From positions 1 to 64,000 of the forward strand of contig NZ_JACOGC010000003.1 in NCBI RefSeq assembly GCF_014284195.1: a DNA stretch of 64,000 nucleotides. Reading direction: 5' to 3'. Under the pieces are notes generated by a model, which was not told where the DNA came from, ran no database searches, and saw nothing but the letters and a program-made list of their open reading frames with translations. Source of the DNA: Cognatundibacterium griseum. Its GTDB lineage: Bacteria > Pseudomonadota > Gammaproteobacteria > Burkholderiales > Burkholderiaceae_D. Below, piece by piece: positions 1 to 8,340 of this stretch; position 1 is the stretch's first letter; the number at the start of each line of letters is the position of its first letter. A program made the translations under genes and the position numbers.

Positions 1-126
1 GATTTCGACGAGTTTGGTTCCTAGTCCATTGACCAGGGCGTACACCAGTACGACGTGAAAGGCTATGACCAGCCCTATCCCCAGAAATTTCTTTCCGGGT
101 TCTTGCTGGCGATCTGAAAAATCCAT
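1..126 (-). CDS. tonB: energy transducer TonB, N-terminal fragment (cut by window edge)
   Basis: The first 42 residues of a protein running off the left edge. The translation starts MDFSDRQQEPGKKF, followed by one hydrophobic segment (about residues 15-35) that contains a histidine (His24). This is the usual N-terminus of betaproteobacterial TonB: a short cytoplasmic tail and a signal-anchor helix that contacts ExbB/ExbD and carries proton-motive energy to outer-membrane receptors. An AGGAG lies about 10 bases before the ATG. It follows the TonB-dependent receptor on the same strand, behind a terminator. The proline-rich linker and C-terminal domain are outside the window, so the call rests on the N-terminus alone. 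Confidence 0.72.
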   Translation of the reverse strand, partial: MDFSDRQQEPGKKFLGIGLVIAFHVVLVYALVNGLGTKLVEI

Positions 127-277
127 TCCGGCTGTCTCCTGTTACATTGAATACGGTAAAGCACGGCATGACGGGCACTGCCGGTCACACCGTTGTGTTG
201 CATCGCTGATGCACAAAACTGATGTCATCCATGCTGCCTGTGTGGCTTCGCATTGCAGGGATGAGATCAATTCTGAA

Positions 278-313
278 TAAAAAAATGGCGGAGCAGAGGG
301 CGCTCCGCCATAT
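278..313 (-). terminator. Rho-independent terminator after the TonB-dependent receptor
   Basis: A perfect 10-bp stem (ATGGCGGAGC at 285-294, GCTCCGCCAT at 302-311) with a 7-base loop. On the minus strand it is followed by a run of T. It separates the receptor from the tonB fragment. Confidence 0.85.
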
Positions 314-358
314 CAAGGCTCACTCACAAGAAGCCGTTAAGACACAGGTTTAAACAAC

Positions 359-3022
359 TCAGATTTTTGCGCGGATACCAAAATAAATCTGGCGGCCGTT
401 TTTATAGAATGCACGAGGCTGATCCGGCGTTGTGGCATAAGACTTGAGCATAGGATTATTCAGGTCTTTTCCTTCCAGAGTCAGGCTGATGTTATCAGTC
501 AGGTTGTATCCCAGCGATGCGGATACGGTACCGACGGCATCCTGATAGATCGCAGAATTACGATCGAGACCATTCAGGAAAGCAGAGCGGTAGTTGTACT
601 GAATACGCGCATTGAATTTGCTGTTTTCAAAATACGTACCGAGGTTGTATGAGTTTTTAGATGTGCCGACCATGCTGCAATCACCGGTTGTCGCGCAGGC
701 AGATCCCGGTGCTTTGCCGGTTTCTTTGCCATCCGCGTAAGTGTAGTTAGCAGTCACACCAAAACCGTTACCGAAATCCTGGGTGTAGGCAAGTTCAAGA
801 CCCTTGACTTCTGCGGTCGTGTTCAGCGCTGCACTCATCTTGTAATCGGTATTGGCTTTCTGTGCGTAGTTATAGAAAGACTGTACGTAAGAACCATAAG
901 TCACGTAGGAGTCCATCGACATATTGAATACACCGAGGGACAACATGGACTTAGGTGCAAAGTACCATTCAACACCAGCGTCAAAGTTGTTGGAACGGAT
1001 TGGCTTCAGGTTAGGGTTACCACCGGAACCGGTCATCTGCGTATCGAGCAGACTCAGCGCTGCCAGCTGACCGAAGTCAGGACGCGCCATAGTACGGCTG
1101 ACTGCAAAACGGCCGACCACTTTGTCAGAGATATCCACACGGAAGTTCGCGCTTGGCAGGAAATCTGTGTAGGTATTTTCTGTCACGATCGGTGCCCAGA
1201 CTGCATTCTGGGAACCGTTCTCGACGTGCTCTTTGGTGCTGACAACCCGCACACCGAAATTGCCGGATACCCGCTCAGCATTGAAGTTAGCCATCGCATA
1301 GGCAGCCTGCACATCTTCCTTCACGCGGAATTCAGACTGATAAGCATGCGTATTGAAAGTCACATACTGATTTGCCCATGCTGTCACAGAGTCGCCAGTC
1401 AATGTCCAGGTGCCGTTCAGCACATTTGGCAGGCTGGAATTGAGTGTCGTCACTCCGTTCGGCGCGCTGGATGTCAGCGTACCGGCAGGGGCGACGGTAC
1501 CCGCCAGGTTAGTCAGGTTACGTTCGTGCGAGGCAAAGCGCGCGCCGAACTTGATACTGTGCAGCACGTCATTACCGGTTTTGAACAAACCATCAAACTG
1601 ACCGTAGGATTCTTTATCAGTCGCCGTCACGTCCGACGCCCAGCCACCGATAGGATTATTCGGACGGAAGGTCAGCTGATTAGAACCCGGCACGATGATC
1701 TGCGCAGGCTGGCTCAGGCCATACACGGAAATGCTGCCGCCAGAGTAAGCGTTCCAGACTTCATAACCGATATCGCGTGTATAACCGGTGCCTTTTGTCT
1801 GCCCCACTTTACCGGTGAAGGACAGGTCTTTGTTTGCCTTGTAAGAGACATCCAGATTGACGAAACGGGAATCACTGTAAGAGCCTGGGCGGACAGCAAT
1901 ATCCTGTACCGTCGTGGACATCGAAGAGCAATCCAGTCCGGTCGGGCAGGTGTTCGGCAGCGTCAGGGATGTGATGGTGTTGCCAACAATAGTCCAGGCA
2001 GATGGTGCCACGCCGTTTTTACCCGACCAGCCATTCGTCATTGCCGAATATGGCGCAAACATCATGTTGCGGTTAACGTTCGATGCTTCCAGCTTGGAAT
2101 AAAAACCGCTCAGATCAAACATCAGATCCGGGTTGACCTTGTACTGCAGGTCCATCATGCCGCCCTTGGTTTCGCGTTCTTGCGAGAACTGGGCAGTACC
2201 GGTCAGCAGAGAGATATTCTTGCCGACCACTTCCGGATGCGCCTGCACCCAGCCTGAGCCATCATAGCCAGGCACCATTTTGTCCCACCACAGGAATTCC
2301 TGGCCATCGCGCAGCAGCGAACGCTTCTGGTCGAATGCCTGCACCATGATGCCCATGCTGTTGTCGTCATTTTTCCAGTTCACCAGACCACTGAGTTGCG
2401 CATTGTTTTTACCGGACAGGCTGGAACGCACGCCTTCCACGGAACCCATGGCAGACAATTGCTGCTTGAAGTCCAGCGGTTTGCGGGATTCAATGTCCAC
2501 GCTACCGGCAGCACCACCTTCAATCAGATCGGCCTGAGAAGATTTATGCACCGTCACGCGGCCAATCAGTTCAGAAGGAAACAACGAGTAGCTGACGCTG
2601 CGGCCACCGCCGGAGATATTGGCCGCATACCAGTCACCGCTGGATACGGTATGGCCATTGAAGGTAGTCAGCGTCAGTGCAGATGGCGTGCCGCGCAGGG
2701 AAACACGGTCGTTTTCACCGAATCCGCCTTCGGTACCGCCGGCTGTCGCAACGTTGACGCCGGGAATGCGCTGCAGCGAATCTGCCACGTTTTTATCAGG
2801 CATCTTGCCCACGTCTTCTGCCGTGATCACCTCAACCAGCGACTCCGCATTCCGCTTCTGATTGATCGATTGTTGCAGCGATGCACGGATACCGGTCACG
2901 ACCACTTCCTGCGGCTTGGACTGATCCGCCTGCTGCGCCTGCGCCGACATGGATGCGCCCAGAACCAACAGCGCCACTGCTGACGCAATGGGCGTCAAAC
3001 CAGGTTTTGAATTACGTTTCAT
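359..3022 (-). CDS. TonB-dependent outer-membrane receptor
   Basis: An 887-residue outer-membrane active transporter. A signal peptide of about 29 residues ends at AQA. The TonB-box-like segment QEVVVTG follows, then a plug domain (about 45-180, with ITAEDVGKMPDKNVADSLQRIPGV) and a long beta-barrel ending in a terminal strand (YFGIRAKI). The pattern matches the large receptor class common in Xanthomonas and Caulobacter, often used for glycans or oligosaccharides; the substrate here cannot be read. A GGGGGAG ribosome site precedes the ATG. It is transcribed alone behind a leader of up to about 430 nt carrying palindromes (3435-3478), and the next gene downstream is tonB. Regulation by a dedicated repressor is inferred. 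Confidence 0.92.
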   Translation of the reverse strand: MKRNSKPGLTPIASAVALLVLGASMSAQAQQADQSKPQEVVVTGIRASLQQSINQKRNAESLVEVITAEDVGKMPDKNVADSLQRIPGVNVATAGGTEGGFGENDRVSLRGTPSALTLTTFNGHTVSSGDWYAANISGGGRSVSYSLFPSELIGRVTVHKSSQADLIEGGAAGSVDIESRKPLDFKQQLSAMGSVEGVRSSLSGKNNAQLSGLVNWKNDDNSMGIMVQAFDQKRSLLRDGQEFLWWDKMVPGYDGSGWVQAHPEVVGKNISLLTGTAQFSQERETKGGMMDLQYKVNPDLMFDLSGFYSKLEASNVNRNMMFAPYSAMTNGWSGKNGVAPSAWTIVGNTITSLTLPNTCPTGLDCSSMSTTVQDIAVRPGSYSDSRFVNLDVSYKANKDLSFTGKVGQTKGTGYTRDIGYEVWNAYSGGSISVYGLSQPAQIIVPGSNQLTFRPNNPIGGWASDVTATDKESYGQFDGLFKTGNDVLHSIKFGARFASHERNLTNLAGTVAPAGTLTSSAPNGVTTLNSSLPNVLNGTWTLTGDSVTAWANQYVTFNTHAYQSEFRVKEDVQAAYAMANFNAERVSGNFGVRVVSTKEHVENGSQNAVWAPIVTENTYTDFLPSANFRVDISDKVVGRFAVSRTMARPDFGQLAALSLLDTQMTGSGGNPNLKPIRSNNFDAGVEWYFAPKSMLSLGVFNMSMDSYVTYGSYVQSFYNYAQKANTDYKMSAALNTTAEVKGLELAYTQDFGNGFGVTANYTYADGKETGKAPGSACATTGDCSMVGTSKNSYNLGTYFENSKFNARIQYNYRSAFLNGLDRNSAIYQDAVGTVSASLGYNLTDNISLTLEGKDLNNPMLKSYATTPDQPRAFYKNGRQIYFGIRAKI

Positions 3023-3927
3023 TTACTCCCCCAAGATTTTCTAAATCAATTTCAGTCTGCTGATAACCGATTGCAGCCAACATCAGAACTGATCTCTCAC
3101 CGATTAAAAAACACCAACGCTTTACCACAAGACAAATCCACTTCAAATCCACTTTTGCTGAATATCCATGGTCTTACTTTTGCCGTCACTGACTTCCTGA
3201 GCATACTGAAGCAAGCGGATACAACGGGTACAGGTACTGCAAAATCCTCTTCAGAAAAGAGAACATCACAGCATCAGGCAGGTTATTTAATTATTGTCAC
3301 TCCACCCTTCCCCTGTTTTCTGAGGCATCCCAGAATCATCGTGAAACTGACCGATGATGTTCAGAAAACATCGGATGAGGCTCACTTTAAGTAGCCCAAA
3401 AGTGGTTGTCAAGCGGTATCTACGTGGTATTAACAATGCCAATATTGGTATTAATTATATGTCTCAAATAATACCAATAACTCCTTGTTTTCATTTAATT
3501 ATTTTGTAAATTTTTAATTTTCATTTTCAAAGTGGTCTGTTTAGTTTTCCCAACAGACGGATATGCACAGACATCCGCTGCATATCACCCGGCGGCATTT
3601 CTGCCGCATGTCCGGCGAACAGCAAAAACCTTGACTGCCACACGAATAGCGGTGCGCCTGAAGGCAGCATGCAAGTCGGCGCCAGAGCGGTCTGCGCACC
3701 GTGCCGGCCAGTATCCGGACGCATATCATGAGAAAATTTTTGCAGTGAAACAGGACTGCGCCACACCCTATCAGGAAAGCTTCATCGCACCTATATGACA
3801 TTGATATTTCAAGTGGCATTAATGTGTTCTTGCAGATTAACTACAAATCAATCTGACAGAATCTGCATCGTGAATGCGCTCTCGGTTACACTGAAACTGA
3901 AACAAGACTTTTATCAGAGACCACATC
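3023..3927. other. intergenic region upstream of the receptor, no convincing gene
   Basis: About 905 bases between two divergent genes. The part at 3400-3540 is strongly AT-rich and holds the palindromes and a possible minus-strand -10. Short overlapping reading frames at 3527-3819 on both strands have no recognisable domain, signal peptide or good ribosome site, so I do not call them genes. Confidence 0.6.
3435..3478 (-). promoter_or_regulatory. candidate operator and promoter of the TonB-dependent receptor
   Basis: Two nested symmetries. First, an 18-bp near-palindrome at 3435-3452 (AATGCCAATATTGGTATT, one mismatched pair). Second, a perfect 10-bp inverted repeat, ATTGGTATTA at 3444-3453 and TAATACCAAT at 3469-3478. 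A minus-strand TATAAT (plus positions 3454-3459) lies between the arms, so a bound protein would cover the -10. A further GGTATTAA copy is at 3426-3433. The regulator is unknown; a GntR- or LacI-type protein is a guess. The site is about 430 bases from the receptor start, so the link is inference. Confidence 0.45.
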
Positions 3928-4674
3928 ATGCCCATTCACTATCTGGCGAAACTGACTTCTCCGAAACGCACCCCGCAATCCAATATGCATCTGGGCATTA
4001 CGCTCGCATTTGTTGCCGGTGCCATGAATGCCGGTGGTTTTCTGGCTGTCGGGCAATACACTTCCCACATGACCGGCATGCTTTCCAGTGCAGCGGACGA
4101 TCTGGTGCTGGGCAGGCTGATGCCGGCGTTTGCCGCCCTGTTCCTGCTGGTGGCCTTTGCATGGGGTGCTGCCTGCACGGCCCTGATGGTGAATTACGCC
4201 AGACGCAACCACCTGCGCTATCTGTACACACCGGTACTGTTGCTGGAAGCGACACTGCTGCTGATTTTCGGTCTGGTCGGCACGCGCCTGCAGGAACATG
4301 CCGTGGTCACCGTTTCATTCACCGCAGTCTTGCTGAGCTATCTGATGGGTTTGCAAAATGCGCTGATCACGAAAATCTCCAGCGCCGAAATACGCACCAC
4401 GCACGTGACAGGTCTGGTAACGGATATCGGGATCGAACTGGGAAAACTGATTTACTGGAACAAGAACAAAGATGAATTTCATCCTGAACAGGAAATCGGC
4501 GCCAATATGCAAAAGCTGCGTTTGCATCTTCGCCTGGTCGTCGCCTTTTTTTCAGGCGGCGTACTGGGAGCGACCGGGTTCAAGCATCTGGGATTTATCT
4601 CCACGCTGCCATTAGCCATCGCGCTGATTATTCTGTCGCTGGCACCAAGTATCAAGAAGCAGCTCTATACCTGA
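3928..4674 (+). CDS. DUF1275 (YoaK-type) inner-membrane protein
   Basis: A 248-residue integral membrane protein with about six hydrophobic helices. Features typical of the DUF1275/YoaK family are visible: GAMNAGGFLAVGQYTSHMTG near the start, a central LMGLQNALITKIS stretch, and RTTHVTGLVTDIGIELG. The family is widespread but its function is not established; some members are suspected transporters. The chosen ATG has only a weak ribosome site, but the family normally begins a few residues before the first conserved helix, which fits. It stands alone, divergent from the receptor gene. Confidence 0.85.
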   Translation: MPIHYLAKLTSPKRTPQSNMHLGITLAFVAGAMNAGGFLAVGQYTSHMTGMLSSAADDLVLGRLMPAFAALFLLVAFAWGAACTALMVNYARRNHLRYLYTPVLLLEATLLLIFGLVGTRLQEHAVVTVSFTAVLLSYLMGLQNALITKISSAEIRTTHVTGLVTDIGIELGKLIYWNKNKDEFHPEQEIGANMQKLRLHLRLVVAFFSGGVLGATGFKHLGFISTLPLAIALIILSLAPSIKKQLYT

Positions 4675-4726
4675 AGCAACAAACAGGCGATCCAGCGCCA
4701 GCCTATGATACTGCGCCAAAACACCC

Positions 4727-4759
4727 ATAAAAAAACGCCTGCATTCCGGCAGGCGTTCA
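4727..4759 (-). terminator. Rho-independent terminator after the 104-residue gene
   Basis: A 9-bp perfect stem (AACGCCTGC at 4734-4742, GCAGGCGTT at 4749-4757) with a 6-base loop, followed on the minus strand by seven T. Confidence 0.8.
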
Positions 4760-4802
4760 GTTAGTGGCAGCAGGCTGACAAGCGCGTCGCCCGGCCTTCG
4801 TT

Positions 4803-5117
4803 TCAGAAGGAAGGCAAATCAGCCAGACGCGGAGTACGGCCATCTGCCGGTTCCAGATCTAGCCCCTGCATTCCGTCGGCATACCGCACTCCTGTGACTT
4901 TGGGTCCCAGTACAATGCCCTGATCGCCATTCAGTTTGATAATGACTTCATCGCCGTTCGCAATGGTATTAAGCACAGTCCCGACATCCACTTCCTGCGG
5001 CTCATCCACCATCGCAGGCGGCATCACCTGCCCGCCTTTACTGCGCCCCCAGCGTACTCTGGCAACACGTTCACCACTCTCATCAAACCGGACTGCCTCA
5101 ATAAAAAATAATGCCAT
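4803..5117 (-). CDS. conserved hypothetical protein, 104 residues
   Basis: A small soluble protein without signal peptide or membrane segment. It begins MALFFIEAVRFDESGERVARVRWGR, a pattern of short beta-strands, and carries acidic and glycine turns further on. The N-terminal strand pattern recalls DUF3892-like proteins, but I cannot assign it firmly. An excellent ribosome site (AAGGAGG) precedes the ATG and a strong terminator follows, which supports a real, monocistronic gene. Function unknown. Confidence 0.65.
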   Translation of the reverse strand: MALFFIEAVRFDESGERVARVRWGRSKGGQVMPPAMVDEPQEVDVGTVLNTIANGDEVIIKLNGDQGIVLGPKVTGVRYADGMQGLDLEPADGRTPRLADLPSF

Positions 5118-5307
5118 GATGAACCTCCTTGCCTGTTTTCAGAAAAAGCACCCAAAGCGGATTGGTATGAAATAGCCTGCTGCGGAAATATGACCTGGCT
5201 ATGACATGCAAACAGCAGAAAAACTGCGTCGCACTCAATGCATAGTAGCAAAGAAAAACAGATTTTGAAGCGCGATCTACAAACTCATTTTCAAGCCCAG
5301 TCAGCAA

Positions 5308-5341
5308 GCGGCCCACAGCGAAGAACTCCTCTGCGGGCCGC
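5308..5341 (-). repeat. imperfect hairpin downstream of prfC
   Basis: An 11-bp stem with one mismatch: GCGGCCCACAG at 5308-5318 against CTGCGGGCCGC at 5331-5341. It could end the prfC transcript, but there is no clear T-run after it on the minus strand. Confidence 0.35.
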
Positions 5342-5377
5342 ATGGAAAGCCGCAGATGCTGCGGCAGATTGTCAGGG

Positions 5378-7063
5378 TTATGCCAGTTTTGCCGCGTGTT
5401 CCCGCGTCGCGTGGAACACCACGCCGGGCCAGCGTTCCTGAGTCAGTTTCAGATTGACGCCAGACGTCGCCAGATACGCCATATTGCCCGCCGCATCGTA
5501 AGCAAGATTGGCACCGGCGCTGGATTTCTCGAAGTCCGCCAGCATCTTCTTATCATCACAAGTGATCCAGCGGGCACTGGAAATGCTGGTGCCTTCAAAC
5601 ACTGCGTCGACGCCGTATTCATTCTTAAGACGACTGGCAACCACTTCAAACTGCAACACGCCGACCGCTCCCAGAATCAAATCACTGCTGACCACCGGTT
5701 TGAAAACCTGTACCGCCCCTTCCTCACCCAGCTGCTGCAAGCCTTTTTGCAATTGTTTGATCTTCAGCGGATTGAGAATGCGTGCAATCCGGAAAAAATC
5801 CGGGGCAAAGTAAGGAATGCCGGTAAATTGCAACATCTCGCCTTCTGAAAAACTGTCGCCGATCTGCATGTTGCCATGATTCGGCAAACCGATGATGTCG
5901 CCGGCATACGCCTCTTCCACCTGTTCGCGGGAAGACGCCATGAACGTCACCACCGATGAGACCTTAATATCGCGGTTCAGACGCAGATGTTTCAGCTTCA
6001 TGCCACGCTCAAAGCGACCGGAACAGACGCGCAGAAAGGCAATACGGTCACGGTGCGCCGGGTCCATATTGGCCTGGATTTTAAACACAAAACCAGAAAA
6101 AGCCTGCTCATTCGGCTCGACTGCCCGCACTGTCGCATCGCGGTCGCGCGGCGGCGGTGCCCAGTCCAGCAGCGCATTCAGAATTTCACGCACACCGAAA
6201 TTGTTAATCGCCGATCCGAAAAATACCGGCGTCTGGACACCTGCCAAAAAGTCTTCCAGGCTGAACGGATGTGACGCACCATGCACCAGTTCCACTTCCA
6301 TTTTCAGTTGATCCATTTCCAGCGGGAACATTTCCTGCAAGCGTGGATTATCAATCCCTTTGATGACTTCAAATTCCTGATCGGCGCGTTCGCTGCCCGG
6401 TGTGAACAACAGGATTTCGTCTTTCAGAATGTGGTACACACCACGGAAATTCTTGCCCATGCCGATCGGCCAGGTCACTGGTGCGCACTGAATCTTCAGC
6501 ACAGATTCCAGCTCATCGAGCAACTCCAGCGGATCGCGGGTTTCACGGTCCATTTTGTTGACGAAAGTGATGATCGGTGTGTTACGCATGCGGCAGACGT
6601 TCAGCAGCTTGATGGTCTGCTCTTCCACACCCTTGGCGGCATCAATCACCATCAGCGCCGAGTCCACGGCAGTCAGCACGCGGTAGGTGTCTTCCGAGAA
6701 ATCCTGGTGGCCCGGCGTATCGAGCAGGTTCACCACGTGATCGCGGTATTCAAACTGCATAACCGACGATGCAACCGAAATGCCGCGCTGCTTTTCAATC
6801 TCCATCCAGTCTGATGTGGCATGGCGTCCGCTTTTACGCGCCTTCACGGTTCCCGCCAGCTGAATCGCGCCGGAAAACATCAGGAGCTTTTCTGTCAGGG
6901 TGGTTTTACCCGCATCCGGGTGGGAAATGATGCCGAAAGTACGGCGCCTTGCCACCTCGCGACGGATCAGGTCTTTCGACGGTGCATGGGAAGGCGCGGA
7001 AGGCGCAACTGTCTCCGCTGCAGATTCAGGAGTATCATCAGGAGATTCGTGAGTGGTGTTCAT
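5378..7063 (-). CDS. prfC: peptide chain release factor 3 (RF3)
   Basis: A GTPase that recycles RF1 and RF2 from the ribosome after termination. The G motifs are clear: P-loop HPDAGKTT (48-55), QRGIS (switch region), DTPGH (115-119) and NKMD (169-172), followed by the RF3-type domains II and III. Length is 561 residues from the chosen ATG at 7063; E. coli RF3 has 529, and the difference is a Pro/Ser/Ala-rich N-terminal extension of about 30 residues. The frame is open for another 61 codons upstream, but that part looks non-coding and unlike the family. It is divergent from the S1/P1 nuclease gene. Confidence 0.95.
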   Translation of the reverse strand: MNTTHESPDDTPESAAETVAPSAPSHAPSKDLIRREVARRRTFGIISHPDAGKTTLTEKLLMFSGAIQLAGTVKARKSGRHATSDWMEIEKQRGISVASSVMQFEYRDHVVNLLDTPGHQDFSEDTYRVLTAVDSALMVIDAAKGVEEQTIKLLNVCRMRNTPIITFVNKMDRETRDPLELLDELESVLKIQCAPVTWPIGMGKNFRGVYHILKDEILLFTPGSERADQEFEVIKGIDNPRLQEMFPLEMDQLKMEVELVHGASHPFSLEDFLAGVQTPVFFGSAINNFGVREILNALLDWAPPPRDRDATVRAVEPNEQAFSGFVFKIQANMDPAHRDRIAFLRVCSGRFERGMKLKHLRLNRDIKVSSVVTFMASSREQVEEAYAGDIIGLPNHGNMQIGDSFSEGEMLQFTGIPYFAPDFFRIARILNPLKIKQLQKGLQQLGEEGAVQVFKPVVSSDLILGAVGVLQFEVVASRLKNEYGVDAVFEGTSISSARWITCDDKKMLADFEKSSAGANLAYDAAGNMAYLATSGVNLKLTQERWPGVVFHATREHAAKLA

Positions 7064-7290
7064 TGCAGATGCCGCAAAAATGGGAGAAAAACGTACAAGT
7101 TTAGCGTTTATTGGAAGGGAAGTCGAATTACCATTACAATAATGACATGTTCGCTGGAACCAAGCCGGGAAATGTCGATCAGAACATCGCCTGCCCCTGC
7201 CTCTGGCACGGGGGGTATCGTTACCGCCCATCCATAGTATTGTCATGTGGCACGACTAACATGGTCATTTTCTCAGCTCATTAATCAATT

Positions 7291-8304
7291 ATGAAAAAGC
7301 TTTTCATCTCCCTTGTCATGACAGCTGTTGCTGCTGTCCCTGAAACCGGTTTTGCCTGGGGCGCAGACGGCCACCAGTCGGTCGGCGCGATTGCCGACAC
7401 ATTGCTATCCGGCACCATAGCGGGAGCCCAGGTCAAGGCCTTGCTGGGTGAGCAGACGCTGGAAAAAATGTCGGTCTGGGGGGATTGCGTCAAAGGGATT
7501 GCGCCGGAAAAAGATTTTGCCTACACCTCGGCTGGCCGTTACCCCGAATGCGCGCCGTTTGAAACCTCAAACGGTATTGCCGCTATGGCAGATTACGTCC
7601 GGCGCAATAACACCGCATGCAACCCGGCAGCCGACGAAGAAACCTGCCACAAGCAATATCACTACGCTGACGTCGCCCTGCAGCATGAGCATTACAAAAC
7701 CGGTTATGCCGGCACCAGTGACCACGATATAGTTCATGCGATCCGCGCTGCAGCGCTGGTACTGCAGGGGAAACAAGCGCCAGCTCCGTTCTCCTTCAAG
7801 GACAAGCAGGAAGCGCTGGCTTTGCTGACGCATTACATCGGTGACATTCATCAACCGCTGCACGTCGGCTCCGTGTTTCTGGACGCCAGTGGCAATCTGG
7901 TTAATCCTGATGATACTGGTTATGACCATAGCAGCAATACCGTTGGCGGCAACGCGCTGCAATGTCCATGCGGGAATCTGCATTCATTGTGGGACGACCT
8001 GCCGCTGCCATACAAACGCGGCCGCATGAACGAAGCACTGGTCAAAAAAGCGCGCCTGGTTCCGCTGACACAGGGATCCCCGGAACAGTTACCGGCAGCG
8101 TGGGCTGATGATGCCATTCGTGACGCCAGAAAACTGTTTGCCGGCACGCAATTCAGCAAAAGCACACCCAATTCGCGCGGCAGCAACTGGTCCATCGCCC
8201 TGCCGCTGGAATATGAAAAAACCATGTTCTCCATGAAAGAAGACGCACTGGCCCGCGCCGGTGCGCATCTGGCGCAGATTCTGCAGGCAATCTGGCCGGA
8301 ATAA
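7291..8304 (+). CDS. secreted S1/P1-type zinc nuclease
   Basis: A 337-residue S1/P1 family nuclease, probably periplasmic or secreted, cleaving single-stranded DNA/RNA or acting as a 3'-nucleotidase. The signal peptide ends at residue 22 so that the mature protein begins with Trp (WGADGHQ), as this family needs: the amino-terminal Trp is a zinc ligand. Other zinc-site segments are GHQ (27-29), WGD (63-65) and HYIGDIHQPLHVG (181-193). Cysteines at 66, 87, 110 and 119 may form disulfides. No good ribosome site is seen before the ATG. sppA follows 36 bases later on the same strand, probably co-transcribed. Confidence 0.9.
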   Translation: MKKLFISLVMTAVAAVPETGFAWGADGHQSVGAIADTLLSGTIAGAQVKALLGEQTLEKMSVWGDCVKGIAPEKDFAYTSAGRYPECAPFETSNGIAAMADYVRRNNTACNPAADEETCHKQYHYADVALQHEHYKTGYAGTSDHDIVHAIRAAALVLQGKQAPAPFSFKDKQEALALLTHYIGDIHQPLHVGSVFLDASGNLVNPDDTGYDHSSNTVGGNALQCPCGNLHSLWDDLPLPYKRGRMNEALVKKARLVPLTQGSPEQLPAAWADDAIRDARKLFAGTQFSKSTPNSRGSNWSIALPLEYEKTMFSMKEDALARAGAHLAQILQAIWPE

Positions 8305-8340
8305 TTCCGCCCGCAACCGTTTAACTCATCAAGGAAAGCT

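Noticed and set aside
1226-2257. Long plus-strand reading frame inside the TonB-dependent receptor gene
   Set aside because: It lies wholly opposite a well-supported receptor gene and has no domain, ribosome site or sensible amino-acid pattern.
3527-3819. Overlapping short frames on both strands between the receptor and DUF1275 genes
   Set aside because: No domain, signal peptide or ribosome site; the cysteine-rich minus frame is not convincing.
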